From contig JADKEV010000028.1 of the NCBI GenBank assembly GCA_016717855.1, positions 70,201 to 134,200 on the forward strand: 64,000 nucleotides of DNA. The letters run 5' to 3'. Below, one piece after another: positions 1 to 8,180 of the stretch. Below the pieces are notes generated by a model, which had not been told where the DNA came from, searched no databases, and saw nothing but the letters and a program-made list of their open reading frames with translations. Origin of the DNA: Betaproteobacteria bacterium (GTDB lineage: Bacteria; Pseudomonadota; Gammaproteobacteria; Burkholderiales; Casimicrobiaceae). The translations under genes and the position numbers were made by a program. The number at the start of each line of letters is the position of its first letter. Position 1 is the stretch's first letter.

Positions 1-58
1 CCGCCGCCGTCAGATCGGCAACGCCGCGCGCGAAGTCGGGTTCGCCAAGCTCGCTCAT
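1..58 (-). CDS. 5' end of an unidentified gene running off the left edge
   Basis: An ATG at the complement of 56-58 opens a frame that begins MSELGEPDFARGVADLTAA and leaves the window. A GGGGATC stretch just upstream could serve as a ribosome binding site. Only 19 residues are visible, so the product cannot be named. The gene follows the decayed sugar-acid genes on the same strand and may belong to that operon. Confidence 0.4.
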   Translation of the reverse strand, partial: MSELGEPDFARGVADLTAA

Positions 59-98
59 GATCCCCGGCGGCGGCGCTCGGGCTTGCAACCCGGGCGCC

Positions 99-911
99 TC
101 AGTTTCGCTGCAGCGGAAAGCATGCGGGACGAGCCGGCAACGCAGGAGTCTCGAACGACTTGTACGTAAGTATGAATTCCTGATGCCCCATTGCCTCGGA
201 CTTGGTCAGCCCGCCCTTCACACAATCAAGCACCGGGCCGAGCACTTCGCTGCGCACTTCGTCCAGCGTGCCACGCCCCTCCATCCGGCCCGCATCGATA
301 TCCATGTCGTCCTCCAGCCGGCGAAAGATCTCCGGATTCGCGCAGACCTTGATCACCGGCGAAATCGCCGAGCCAACCACGGGCGTCGCCGCGCGCCGCT
401 GCATGTGGAATTCGCAGCCGATCAGTTCGCCGGTCCCCTCGAAAATGCAGGCCGCGCCCGCGACGACCAGCTGGTCGAAGGCGAGCCCCATCGCCGGGTT
501 CGCGGTGATCCCGCTGGTTCCGTCCGACCCGCCGCAGACCGTGCCCACGAACAACTCTTCGACGCGCATCGGCACGGGTGCGACGCTCGCCAGTTGTTCC
601 TGTGCCCACGCCACCCAGTCGCGGCCCTGCGCAATCGTCTTCCTGGTGCCGCCCGCGTCGCTGGCCAGGTTGTGGGTGTGAATATGCGCGCCCGGCGGGA
701 TCGCCGCCATCGCGTGCCCGATGTTCGCGCCGTATTTAATCACCTTTTCTCCCGGGGCCAGCGCGCGGCGCGCGAGTTTGTGGCCGATGGTCATCGCACC
801 CGCCACCGCGAATCCTGCACCGTCGATTTCGACCACGTCGCCGGGCGCCAGCGCGCACGCGGCCACCACACAATTGTCCTCGGGAGCGAGCAAGACCAGC
901 CGGCGATCCGT
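99..911 (-). pseudogene. UxaA-family (altronate/galactarate dehydratase-type) gene with internal deletions
   Basis: The frame starts with an SAF-like domain like that of the small UxaA subunit (LVLLAPEDN ... GEKVIKYGANIGHAMAAI ... HTHNLASD). It then jumps to the middle of the large subunit (FVGTVCGGSDGTSGITANPA, GELIGCEFHM) and again to its C-terminal end (ISPVIKVCANP, DDMDIDAGRM, GHQEFILTYKSFE). Complete UxaA-type enzymes are roughly 490-500 residues; only about 270 are left, so two in-frame segments appear to be missing. These enzymes dehydrate hexonates or hexarates in the cytoplasm. No good start codon precedes the SAF domain: an ACG lies where an ATG would be expected (911) and a TTG is in frame at 893. 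An inactive relic is most likely. Family is from recalled motifs; the deletions are inferred. Confidence 0.6.
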
Positions 912-916
912 GGCGG

Positions 917-1111
917 CTAGAACTTGCGGTACTTCGGGTAGGCGTCGACCGGGTCCATGCCGCCGCGCACGTCGTGGATCGCGCCCGAATAGCACCGGCC
1001 CAGGCGTTCGACCAGAGTCGGCGCCGGCATAGGTAAGTTCGTGACGACACAGGAGGTCAGCCCCGACACCGTTTGCAACGCCATGAACGCTTTCCCGTTG
1101 CGGCCTGACAT
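917..1111 (-). pseudogene. RraA-like gene reduced to its two ends
   Basis: This 64-codon frame begins at an ATG at 1111 (or 1084). It contains LVERLGRCYSGAIHDV, which resembles the N-terminus of RraA/HMG-aldolase family proteins, followed directly by a tail like the family's C-terminus (DPVDAYPKYRKF). RraA-type proteins are normally over 200 residues, so the catalytic middle seems to be deleted in frame. The stop lies six bases before the possible start of the UxaA-like relic, as in a former operon. The family call rests on short motifs only; an unrelated small protein is possible. Confidence 0.4.
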
Positions 1112-1162
1112 AGGGTCATCTGGCTGATTTGGTTGTTTGACCGCGGTGCCAAAAATGATACC

Positions 1163-2137
1163 TCAGATCCCCGGCGGGCGTTTGCTTCCGCGGACCACGA
1201 CATAGTCGGGACGACCGGTCCTTGCCCAGGTCGCGATGTTCTGCGCGGACTTGCGCCGCAGGTCGCGCTCGGCCTCTACCGAATAGAAGGCGGCATGCGG
1301 GGTGAGGATGACGCGCGGATGCAGCGCCAGCGGATGGTCGGCGGCCACGGGCTCCTCGGGCATCACGTCGATGCCGACGCCATCGAGACGTCCGCCATAC
1401 ACCGCGGCGACGAGGTCCGCGACGTTGACCACCGCGCCGCGCGAGGTGTTCACCAGGTAACCGCCGGGACGCATCAAGCCCAGCAGGCGCGCATCGATCA
1501 TCCCGCGCGTCTCGCTGTTGAGCAGCGTGTGCAGGCTGACGACGTCGCCCCGCTCGAAGATCTGGTCCAGTGTCGCGCGCTCGACAAAGGCCGGAAAATC
1601 GCCGTCGATGATGTAGGGGTCGCAGGCGATGACGCGCTTGAACAGGTTCCGCGAAACGTGCGCCATGCGCTTGCCGATCCTCCCCAGGCCGACAATGCCC
1701 AGCGTCATGTCGGAACACCGGCGCACCTTCCCCGCCGATTCGAAATGCCAGTTCCCGGCCTTGACGTCGCGGTCGTAGAAGGGCAGATGCCGGATGAGCG
1801 AAAGCGCCATCGCCAACGCATGGGTCGCCACTTCGCCCACGCCGTAGTCCGGTGAGTTCGCGACCCATACCCCGCGTGCGGCGCACGCATCGGTGTCGAC
1901 CGTGTCGTAGCCCGCGCCGATCCGCGCCACCAGACCCACTTCGGGCAGCGCATCCAGCACGCGCCCGGTGATCGGCGCGTACTGCAGCAGGATCGCCGAG
2001 CAGCCGCGTCCCGCTTCGATCACTGCGTCTTCCGTCAAGGCGCCGTCGGCCATGACCATCTCGATGCCGGCGGTGTCGAACACGGCTTTTTCCAGACTCA
2101 GATCGGTGTAGTCCTGATCGCTGACGAGTACTTTCAT
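1163..2137 (-). CDS. D-2-hydroxyacid dehydrogenase (CtBP / phosphoglycerate-dehydrogenase-like)
   Basis: A 324-residue NAD(P)-dependent dehydrogenase of the D-isomer-specific 2-hydroxyacid family, of normal length. The Rossmann loop is GIVGLGRIGKRMA. The catalytic Arg lies in NTSRGAVV, the Glu in the DVMPEEP region and the His in LTPHAAFYS. The phrase VANSPDYGVGEVATHALAMA is typical of the CtBP-like branch. The ATG at 2137 is chosen because the family begins there (MKVLVSDQDY). It would interconvert a 2-keto acid and a D-2-hydroxyacid in the cytosol; the substrate is unknown. It lies downstream of tag/eda on the same strand and upstream of the decayed UxaA/RraA genes, which suggests sugar-acid metabolism. 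Confidence 0.85.
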   Translation of the reverse strand: MKVLVSDQDYTDLSLEKAVFDTAGIEMVMADGALTEDAVIEAGRGCSAILLQYAPITGRVLDALPEVGLVARIGAGYDTVDTDACAARGVWVANSPDYGVGEVATHALAMALSLIRHLPFYDRDVKAGNWHFESAGKVRRCSDMTLGIVGLGRIGKRMAHVSRNLFKRVIACDPYIIDGDFPAFVERATLDQIFERGDVVSLHTLLNSETRGMIDARLLGLMRPGGYLVNTSRGAVVNVADLVAAVYGGRLDGVGIDVMPEEPVAADHPLALHPRVILTPHAAFYSVEAERDLRRKSAQNIATWARTGRPDYVVVRGSKRPPGI

Positions 2138-2157
2138 GGTATCCACAAGGGTTGTCC

Positions 2158-2230
2158 CCCCTTCGACCGGCTCAGAGTGGACGGATTGGCGTCTGTTTGG
2201 CGCGCCGAGCGTGTCGAGGCGCGCCAGGGC
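2158..2230. repeat. REP-like imperfect inverted repeat
   Basis: The left arm contains CCTTCGACCGGCTCAG and the right arm, read in reverse complement, contains GCCTCGACACGCTCGG. The two arms form an imperfect hairpin between the dehydrogenase and tag. The left arm closely resembles the CCTTCGACAGGCTCAG-type palindromes scattered in many proteobacterial genomes. No second full copy was noticed in this window. Confidence 0.5.
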
Positions 2231-2260
2231 GGCATTGTCGCCCAACCGGGCGCCGCAGTG

Positions 2261-2857
2261 CTAACTCCGGTTCGCGAGCGCCCGCAAGGCCAGGTGGCGA
2301 TGGCACGCGGCTTCGTGATCGTTGACCATCCCGACTGCCTGCATGAACGCATACATGATCGTCGAGCCGACGAACTTGCAGCCGCGCGCCAGCAGCGCCT
2401 TCGACATCGCATCCGATTCCGCCGTCCGCGCAGGAACGTCGCGGAGCGAAGGCCACGCGTTCTGGCGGGGCCGGCCGCCGGCAAGCTGCCACACGAACTT
2501 GTCCAGCGAGCCGAACTCGTCCTGGATGCGCAGCACCGCCTGCGCATTGACGATGGCGGCGCCGATCTTCAGGCGGTTGCGGACGATGCCGGAATTGGCG
2601 AGCAGCGTCGCGACCCGCGCGGGCGTGTACCGCGCGACGCGCTGCACGTCGAAATTGTCGAACGCATCGCGATAGTTCTGCCGCTTGCGCAGGATGGTGA
2701 TCCATGACAATCCGGCCTGCGCGCCTTCCAGGATCAACATCTCGAACAAGTGCCGGTCGTCGTGCGAGGGCACGCCCCATTCCTCGTCGTGATAGGCGAC
2801 GTAGAGCGGATCGTCGGAGCACCAGCCGCAACGCCGCGCTGCCGCGCTCTCAATCAT
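2261..2857 (-). CDS. tag: DNA-3-methyladenine glycosylase I
   Basis: A 198-residue protein of the Tag family, which excises 3-methyladenine from alkylated DNA. It has the N-terminal RCGWCSDDPLYVAYHDEEWG block (zinc-binding Cys plus the active-site region), then LFEMLILEGAQAGLSWITIL and the C-terminal GSTIMYAFMQAVGMVNDH with the second set of zinc ligands (Cys/His pattern around CHRH). The start overlaps the stop of the KDPG aldolase gene by ATGA, so the two are translationally coupled. Length and all landmark motifs are normal. Confidence 0.93.
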   Translation of the reverse strand: MIESAAARRCGWCSDDPLYVAYHDEEWGVPSHDDRHLFEMLILEGAQAGLSWITILRKRQNYRDAFDNFDVQRVARYTPARVATLLANSGIVRNRLKIGAAIVNAQAVLRIQDEFGSLDKFVWQLAGGRPRQNAWPSLRDVPARTAESDAMSKALLARGCKFVGSTIMYAFMQAVGMVNDHEAACHRHLALRALANRS

Positions 2858-3519
2858 GCACCAACCTGCACCCCGCTTTCCGCGAGCATCGGCTTGACGC
2901 TGGCGGCGAGGCGGGTGATGCCCTCCCAATCGCCGCGCGCCTGCATGTCCTGCGGCGCCACCCATGACCCGCCGCAACACAGCACCGACGGCAAGGCGAG
3001 GTAGCCGGCGACGTCGTCGCGTCCTATCTTGCCCGTGGGGCACCATCCGACCTGCGGAAAGATACTGGAAAAGTCGACCAGCACGTCGACCCCGCCGGCC
3101 GCTCTGGCGGGATAGAACTTGAGTTCACGGAAGCCGTAGCCGGCTGCGCGCATCACTTCGGCGGCAGTCTGCACGCCGGGGAGGAACGGCAAGGGACTCT
3201 GTATCGCATCCTGCGCGAGTTCATCGGTCAGCCCGGGCGAGACCGCGAACTGGGCCCCCGCATCCTCCGCCCGCGCGAAGTCGCCGCGCTTGAGCAGCGT
3301 CCCGGCGCCGATAAGCACGCCCGGTACCTCGTCGCGGATGGCCCGGATAGCGGTCACGGCGACGGCGGTGCGCAATGTGATCTCCATCACAGTCATGCCG
3401 CCTGCCGCCAGCGCCTGCGCGGTCCGTACCGCCTGGCTCACGTCGCGGACGGTCAGGATGGGCATCACGCGCGCGGCGCGCAGGACGGTCGGGAAGTTTG
3501 TCTTGGAAAGTGTGGTCAT
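2854..3519 (-). CDS. eda: KDPG / KHG aldolase
   Basis: A 221-residue class I aldolase of the Entner-Doudoroff and hexuronate pathways, splitting 2-keto-3-deoxy-6-phosphogluconate (or 4-hydroxy-2-oxoglutarate) into pyruvate and glyceraldehyde-3-phosphate (or glyoxylate). The Schiff-base lysine is Lys134 in ELKFYPA and the base is Glu46 in VMEITLRT; GAGTL, VSPG and CPTGKIG complete the barrel motifs. The usual PTGGI is PTGKI here. It overlaps its neighbours by ATGA at both ends (ATPase upstream, tag downstream). With the sugar-acid relics nearby, it probably once served hexonate catabolism. Confidence 0.9.
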   Translation of the reverse strand: MTTLSKTNFPTVLRAARVMPILTVRDVSQAVRTAQALAAGGMTVMEITLRTAVAVTAIRAIRDEVPGVLIGAGTLLKRGDFARAEDAGAQFAVSPGLTDELAQDAIQSPLPFLPGVQTAAEVMRAAGYGFRELKFYPARAAGGVDVLVDFSSIFPQVGWCPTGKIGRDDVAGYLALPSVLCCGGSWVAPQDMQARGDWEGITRLAASVKPMLAESGVQVGA

Positions 3520-4094
3520 GGTGAATGCAAGTAAGCAAGGGCCTGTTGCACGAGGTCTGCCAGCGCAACCAGGCCGGTGTTGCGCAGCAGCAGGCAATCG
3601 TCGCCGGGCGGGCCGAATCGCGCAGCAGCCGAAAATTGCTGCCAATGCGCGAGCTTCCAGTCGTCCCGCGGGTCGCCGCGCGCAGCCATCCGGCCGCGCG
3701 CGGTGTCCGCATCCGTCTCGACCCAGATCGTGCGCGTGCGCCCGTCCAGCGCGGCAACGGACTGCCCGAGCCACCGCACCCACTCGGCGTCACGCAATTC
3801 CGCCCCGAAGGGCGCGACCGCGATCGCCGTCTTGCCGAGCGCAAGGTTGTCCAGCGCCGTTCCCAGCAGCGCACTGTACTCCAGGGGACGCACGATGTCC
3901 CAGTACACTTTGCTGTCGCGGTCGATCCTGCCGGCATTCAGGCGGTCGAGCATCGCGTCCACCCAGGGCGCGCCGAGCACGTCCTTGTCGAGCAGGATCG
4001 CCGACGGGACCAGGCGGGCCAGTTCGCGGCCGAGCGTGGTCTTCCCCGCGCCCGGACCGCCGGCGATGAGGAGCAGCGTTGGCTTCATCGTCAT
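3516..4094 (-). CDS. P-loop ATPase / kinase-like protein
   Basis: A 192-residue single-domain NTPase. The Walker A loop GGPGAGKTT sits at residues 12-20 and is followed by LLDKDVLGAPWVDAML, a nucleoside/sugar-kinase-like lid pattern. TIWVETDADTARGRMAARG resembles the late arginine-bearing part of gluconate-kinase-like and zeta-toxin-like P-loop kinases. The start is ATG 4094 (MTMKP) or 4088. Its stop overlaps the eda start by ATGA. From context it may phosphorylate a sugar acid to feed the aldolase; this is inference, and the fold family is all that can be claimed. Confidence 0.6.
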   Translation of the reverse strand: MTMKPTLLLIAGGPGAGKTTLGRELARLVPSAILLDKDVLGAPWVDAMLDRLNAGRIDRDSKVYWDIVRPLEYSALLGTALDNLALGKTAIAVAPFGAELRDAEWVRWLGQSVAALDGRTRTIWVETDADTARGRMAARGDPRDDWKLAHWQQFSAAARFGPPGDDCLLLRNTGLVALADLVQQALAYLHSP

Positions 4095-4341
4095 GTCGGT
4101 TCGGGAAAGGGTAGAAGGGCGCGGCGGGACGCGAATGCTCCACATTCTAATGCAGCCCGGCCCGGGGCCGCCGCTCGTTGATCCGCGGCCATAAGTCCAG
4201 CGCGCGCGACAGCGTGGGCTGTCCTTGACAGTGCACTGCGATCAATCTAAGGTGGCGCGCACCTCGGCAGCACACCGAGAAAATCAACCTGTCGCCGCCT
4301 GCGCCACGATCGGCGGCGGCGCCTTCGCAAAGCCCACGACC

Positions 4342-5400
4342 ATGGCCAATCCGCCACGCTATTCAGCAGCCGCCCTCGTCGCCTTCGCGCACGCCCTGCT
4401 GGCCCGCGCGGGCATGGACGAACGCCTGGCCGCCGACGTGGCTTCCATCCTCGTCGACGGCGACCTGTTGGGCCACACGACGCATGGCCTGCAACTGCTG
4501 TCGCCTTATCTGCGCGAAGTCGACGCGGGCACCATGCGCAGCGACGGATCACCTAGCGTGATCGCGCGGCACACGGCTTCCGAACTCTGGGACGGCAACC
4601 GGTTGCCGGGTCCATGGCTCGTCCTGCGGGCGCTGGATGCGGCGGCAGCAATGGCCAGATCGCACGGCACCGGATCGGTCTCGATCCGCCGCTCTCACCA
4701 CATCGCCTGCCTGGCGGCCTACCTGAAGCGCGCGACCGACCGGGGGCTGATGATGATCCTGACCTGTTCGGATCCCGCCGTGAGCAGCGTCGCGCCGTTT
4801 GGCGCCGTGACCCCGGTGTTCACGCCCAACCCGATCGCCGCCGGCATCCCGACCTCCGGCGACCCCATCCTCCTCGACATCTCGGCCAGCCTGACCACCA
4901 ATGGACTGACCAACCGGCTCTATCAGGAAGGCCGGCGGCTGCCCCACGCCTGGGTCCAGGATCATATGGGCAACGCGACCGACGATCCCGCAGTGCTGTT
5001 CGGCGACCCCAAGGGGACGCTGCTGCCGACCGGTGGTCTCGATGCGGGGCACAAGGGGTTTGCACTCGCGTTGTTGATTGAGGCGTTGACCGCCGGCTTG
5101 TCCGGCCACGGGCGCGCCGACCCGGCGGAAGGCTGGGGTGCAACCGTCTACCTGCAGGTCATTGATCCGGAAGCGTTTGGCGGGCTTGCGCAGTTCGCGC
5201 GGCAGACCGACTGGCTCGCCGCCGCCTGCCACGCGGCGACACCCCGGCCCGGCGTCGAAAGGGTGCGCCTGCCCGGCGAACGGGGACTTGCGCAGTTTCA
5301 CCGGCAACAGCGGGCCGGGGTCGAACTCTATCCCGGGATCATGGACGGTTTACGCACCTGGACCGAGCGCCTTGGCGTCCCGCTCCCGCCGACGTTGTAG
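4342..5400 (+). CDS. Ldh-family (malate/L-lactate dehydrogenase-type) oxidoreductase
   Basis: A 352-residue NAD(P)-dependent oxidoreductase of the LDH2/MDH2 family, which has its own non-Rossmann fold. Family hallmarks are LLGHTTHGLQLLSPYL near residue 45, GTGSVSIRRSHHIACLAAY around residue 115, NPIAAGIPT, the DISASLTTNG block and GHKGFALALLIEALTAGLSG. The ATG at 4342 is preferred because the family begins at this alignment point; an in-frame ATG at 4225 would add 39 residues of atypical sequence. Substrates in the family include malate, sulfolactate and ureidoglycolate; the one used here is unknown. It is transcribed away from the eda group. Confidence 0.85.
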   Translation: MANPPRYSAAALVAFAHALLARAGMDERLAADVASILVDGDLLGHTTHGLQLLSPYLREVDAGTMRSDGSPSVIARHTASELWDGNRLPGPWLVLRALDAAAAMARSHGTGSVSIRRSHHIACLAAYLKRATDRGLMMILTCSDPAVSSVAPFGAVTPVFTPNPIAAGIPTSGDPILLDISASLTTNGLTNRLYQEGRRLPHAWVQDHMGNATDDPAVLFGDPKGTLLPTGGLDAGHKGFALALLIEALTAGLSGHGRADPAEGWGATVYLQVIDPEAFGGLAQFARQTDWLAAACHAATPRPGVERVRLPGERGLAQFHRQQRAGVELYPGIMDGLRTWTERLGVPLPPTL

Positions 5401-5429
5401 CGCGTACTCTAGCCAGCGGACGGAATGCT

Positions 5430-6302
5430 TCAATCGGCAGGAACGAGTGGTTTCCGGCCCTCGCAAACCCGCTCGATGCCGGCGAGATCGCGCAGCGTGG
5501 CAATTTCGGCAAACCCCGCCCTTCCCATCAGGTCGCGGCATCGCTCGGCCTGATCGTACCCGTGCTCGAACAGCAGCCATCCGCCGGGCGCGAGCCTGGC
5601 CGCTGCTCCATGCACGATTTCGCGGATTGCCTCCAGACCGTCGCTGCCAGGCGTCAGCGCGATCCTGGGCTCGAAGCGCAGGTCGCCTTGCGTCAGGTGC
5701 GGGTCGCTTGCCGCAATGTACGGCGGATTGCTGACGATGACCTCGTAGTGCGCCACACGACACGCGGCATACCAGTCGGACCGATGGAATTGAACGTTGG
5801 CAACGGCGAGCGTCCGTGCGTTCGTGGTTGCCAGTTCGACTGCGCCCGGCTGCACGTCGACCGCTTCGACCCGCGCGTAGGGCCGCTGCGCGGCGATCGC
5901 GATCGCGACCGCGCCTGATCCTGTTCCCAGGTCGAGCACTCGCACCGTCGATGATTCGGCAAGCCGTCGCAGCGCGGCGTCAACCAGGAGTTCGGTTTCG
6001 GGGCGCGGAATCAACACCTCCGGCGTCACCCGCAGCCGCATCCCATAAAACTCGCGCATGCCGACCAGGTACGCGATGGGCTCGCCACGCAGCCTGCGGC
6101 CTGCCAATTCCGCAAATGCTTCCGCACCATTTGCAGACAAGAGTGTCTCAGGGTGAGCGAGCACTGACTCTCTCGTTGTTTGAAGCAGATGCGCGAGCAA
6201 CAGCGAGCATTCCAGCCGCGGCAGAGCGTTGCCCCGCAGCAACGCTCCAACCGTGGGCATGGCGCCCGCGGCCGGGTTTGAATTGACTGAGGATTGGTTC
6301 AT
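5430..6302 (-). CDS. prmC: Release factor glutamine N5-methyltransferase
   Basis: A 290-residue SAM-dependent enzyme that methylates the Gln of the GGQ motif of RF1 and RF2. The SAM loop is VRVLDLGTGSGAVAIAIA and the catalytic NPPY motif is VSNPPYIAASDPH; the N-terminal helical domain carries REFYGMRLRVTPEVLIPRPETE. Start may be ATG 6302 or 6260. In most betaproteobacteria it directly follows prfA in one operon. Here a gene on the opposite strand sits between them, so prmC probably needs its own promoter in the 46 bases before ATG 6349 or relies on transcription from prfA. Confidence 0.93.
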   Translation of the reverse strand: MNQSSVNSNPAAGAMPTVGALLRGNALPRLECSLLLAHLLQTTRESVLAHPETLLSANGAEAFAELAGRRLRGEPIAYLVGMREFYGMRLRVTPEVLIPRPETELLVDAALRRLAESSTVRVLDLGTGSGAVAIAIAAQRPYARVEAVDVQPGAVELATTNARTLAVANVQFHRSDWYAACRVAHYEVIVSNPPYIAASDPHLTQGDLRFEPRIALTPGSDGLEAIREIVHGAAARLAPGGWLLFEHGYDQAERCRDLMGRAGFAEIATLRDLAGIERVCEGRKPLVPAD

Positions 6303-6348
6303 GCTTATATTGGTATCCGGTTCCCTGCGACGAATTCAAGGCTGTTCC

Positions 6349-7098
6349 ATGCGCCTCGGCGGCTTCTGCGTTTCTGTTTTTCTTGCCGCCATTTTGCTGG
6401 CCCCGTTTGGACATTCAGGCAATGCCCAGGCCGGCGTGGTCGCCAATTGGGACAAGAGTAGCCGCTCGTGGAACAACTCCCACATGACCAGGATCAAGGC
6501 GGCGATGCAGGAAGCCGGGCATCGCGTCGAGGGCGACGGCGCCATCAGTACCGCCGCGCTGAAGATCTCCAGCGTATACCTGATCGGCGAGCCTGTCGCA
6601 ACGCCGTCCGCGGGAGAATTGACGTTGCTTGCCGAGTTCGTCAAGAGCGGCGGAATGATCTTCGTGTTCGGCGACACCGGCATCGATCTTCCGACCTACA
6701 ACAGCCTGCTGGCGGGCATCGGGTCGACGATTGCGTTCACGACCACGACGGTCGGGACGAGCTCGGCGCTGCCCGAGGGACGGTTTACCGAGGGTCCGTC
6801 GAAAATTTCCGGGAGCACGCTCAGCGTGACCTCCGGGAACGGCACGACCGGCGGCTTCCTCGTCGACAACAACTATGTGCGGTACGAGCAGATCGGCGCC
6901 GGCTACGTTGTCGCGTTCGGCGACCGCATCGACCACAATGACGTGATTTCCGACACCAATGCCAAGCTGTTGCTGAACCTCGTCAGTTTTGCGGTGGGAC
7001 CCAACGTGCCGATTCCGGCCGTATCGCCGCTCGGAATTGTGCTCGCCGCGCTGCTGCTGGCGGGATTGGCCGCGGTCGGTATCGCACGCCGCCGCTAG
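6349..7098 (+). CDS. Secreted protein with IPTL-CTERM-like sorting tail
   Basis: A 249-residue predicted secreted protein of unknown function. It has an N-terminal signal peptide (FCVSVFLAAILLAPFGHSG, probable cleavage after NAQA), a central region with a GGMIFVFGDTGIDLPTYN segment that looks like a glutamine-amidotransferase-like flavodoxin fold, and a C-terminal tripartite tail. The tail is IPAVSPLG, then a hydrophobic helix, then ARRR, which is the layout of IPTL-CTERM/PEP-CTERM sorting signals. The ATG at 6349 was chosen because it starts the signal peptide; 6301 is an alternative. It interrupts prfA-prmC on the opposite strand, and the CTAG at 7095-7098 supplies stop codons to both this gene and prfA. 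An exosortase elsewhere in the genome is implied. Confidence 0.7.
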   Translation: MRLGGFCVSVFLAAILLAPFGHSGNAQAGVVANWDKSSRSWNNSHMTRIKAAMQEAGHRVEGDGAISTAALKISSVYLIGEPVATPSAGELTLLAEFVKSGGMIFVFGDTGIDLPTYNSLLAGIGSTIAFTTTTVGTSSALPEGRFTEGPSKISGSTLSVTSGNGTTGGFLVDNNYVRYEQIGAGYVVAFGDRIDHNDVISDTNAKLLLNLVSFAVGPNVPIPAVSPLGIVLAALLLAGLAAVGIARRR

Positions 7099-8180
7099 AG
7101 GACGCTCTCGCCCAGAGCCGCCAGTTGTTCCGCCTGATGCTCGGACATCAGCGCTGCGCTCAGTTCTTCCAGGTCCCCATCCATGATCTGATCGATCTTG
7201 TACAGGGTCAGGTTGATCCGGTGATCGGTGACCCGGCCCTGGGGAAAATTGTAGGTCCTGATCCGTTCGGAGCGATCGCCGCTTCCCACCAGCGACTTGC
7301 GCTCCGCCGCCTCCTTCGCATGCTGCGAGCGCCGCTGCTGGTCCAGCAGGCGCGAGGCGAGCACCGACATCGCGCGGTCCCGGTTCCGGTGCTGGGAGCG
7401 GTCGTCCTGGCATTCGACCACAAGCCCGGTGGGCAGGTGCGTGATGCGGACCGCCGAGTCGGTCTTGTTCACGTGCTGCCCGCCGGCGCCGCTGGCGCGA
7501 AAGGTGTCGATGCGCAGGTCCGCCGGATTGATTTCGACGTCGCGGATCGGGTCGGCCTCCGGCAGCACCGCGACGGTGCAGGCCGAGGTGTGGATGCGGC
7601 CCTGCGCCTCGGTTTCCGGCACGCGCTGAACCCGGTGCGCGCCTGACTCGAACTTGAGACTGGAATAGGCGCCGGCGCCGATGATGCGCAGGATGACTTC
7701 GCGAAAGCCGCCGAGGTCGCCCGGCGATTCCGACACCAGCTCCACCTGCCAGCCGTGGCGTTCGGCGTAGCGGGAATACATCCGGAACAGGTCGCCGGCG
7801 AACAATCCCGACTCGTCGCCGCCGGTGCCGGCCCGGATCTCGAGGAAGAGGTTGCGCTCGTCGTTCGGATCCCGGGGCAGCAGCGCCTTCTGTAGTTGCA
7901 CTTCAAGGACCGTCATGCGCTCGCGCGCCGACTCGGTCTCGCTTTGCGCGAAGTCGCGCATGTCCGGATCCGCGAGCATTTCCTGCGCGGCCGCCAAATC
8001 GCGCTCCGCGGCCTGGTACTCGCCGTACAGTTTGACGACCGGCCCGATCTCCGCATGCTCCCGCGAGAGGCGGCGAAATTCGTCCATGTTCGCAGTGGCG
8101 TTTTCTGCGCCCAGCAATTGATCGAGATCAGCCAGCCGGCGCGAGAGTTGCGCCAGCTTGGCCGCGAGCGACGCCTTCAT
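7095..8180 (-). CDS. prfA: Peptide chain release factor 1
   Basis: A 361-residue RF1 that terminates translation at UAA and UAG. The GGQ peptidyl-tRNA hydrolysis motif is at residues 233-235 in SGAGGQHVNKTDS. Downstream, CQDDRSQHRNRDRAM and the C-terminal region are as in bacterial class I release factors. The start overlaps the hemA stop by ATGA, so hemA and prfA are one operon. The shared CTAG at its 3' end couples its stop to that of the convergent sorting-tail gene. Confidence 0.96.
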   Translation of the reverse strand: MKASLAAKLAQLSRRLADLDQLLGAENATANMDEFRRLSREHAEIGPVVKLYGEYQAAERDLAAAQEMLADPDMRDFAQSETESARERMTVLEVQLQKALLPRDPNDERNLFLEIRAGTGGDESGLFAGDLFRMYSRYAERHGWQVELVSESPGDLGGFREVILRIIGAGAYSSLKFESGAHRVQRVPETEAQGRIHTSACTVAVLPEADPIRDVEINPADLRIDTFRASGAGGQHVNKTDSAVRITHLPTGLVVECQDDRSQHRNRDRAMSVLASRLLDQQRRSQHAKEAAERKSLVGSGDRSERIRTYNFPQGRVTDHRINLTLYKIDQIMDGDLEELSAALMSEHQAEQLAALGESVL

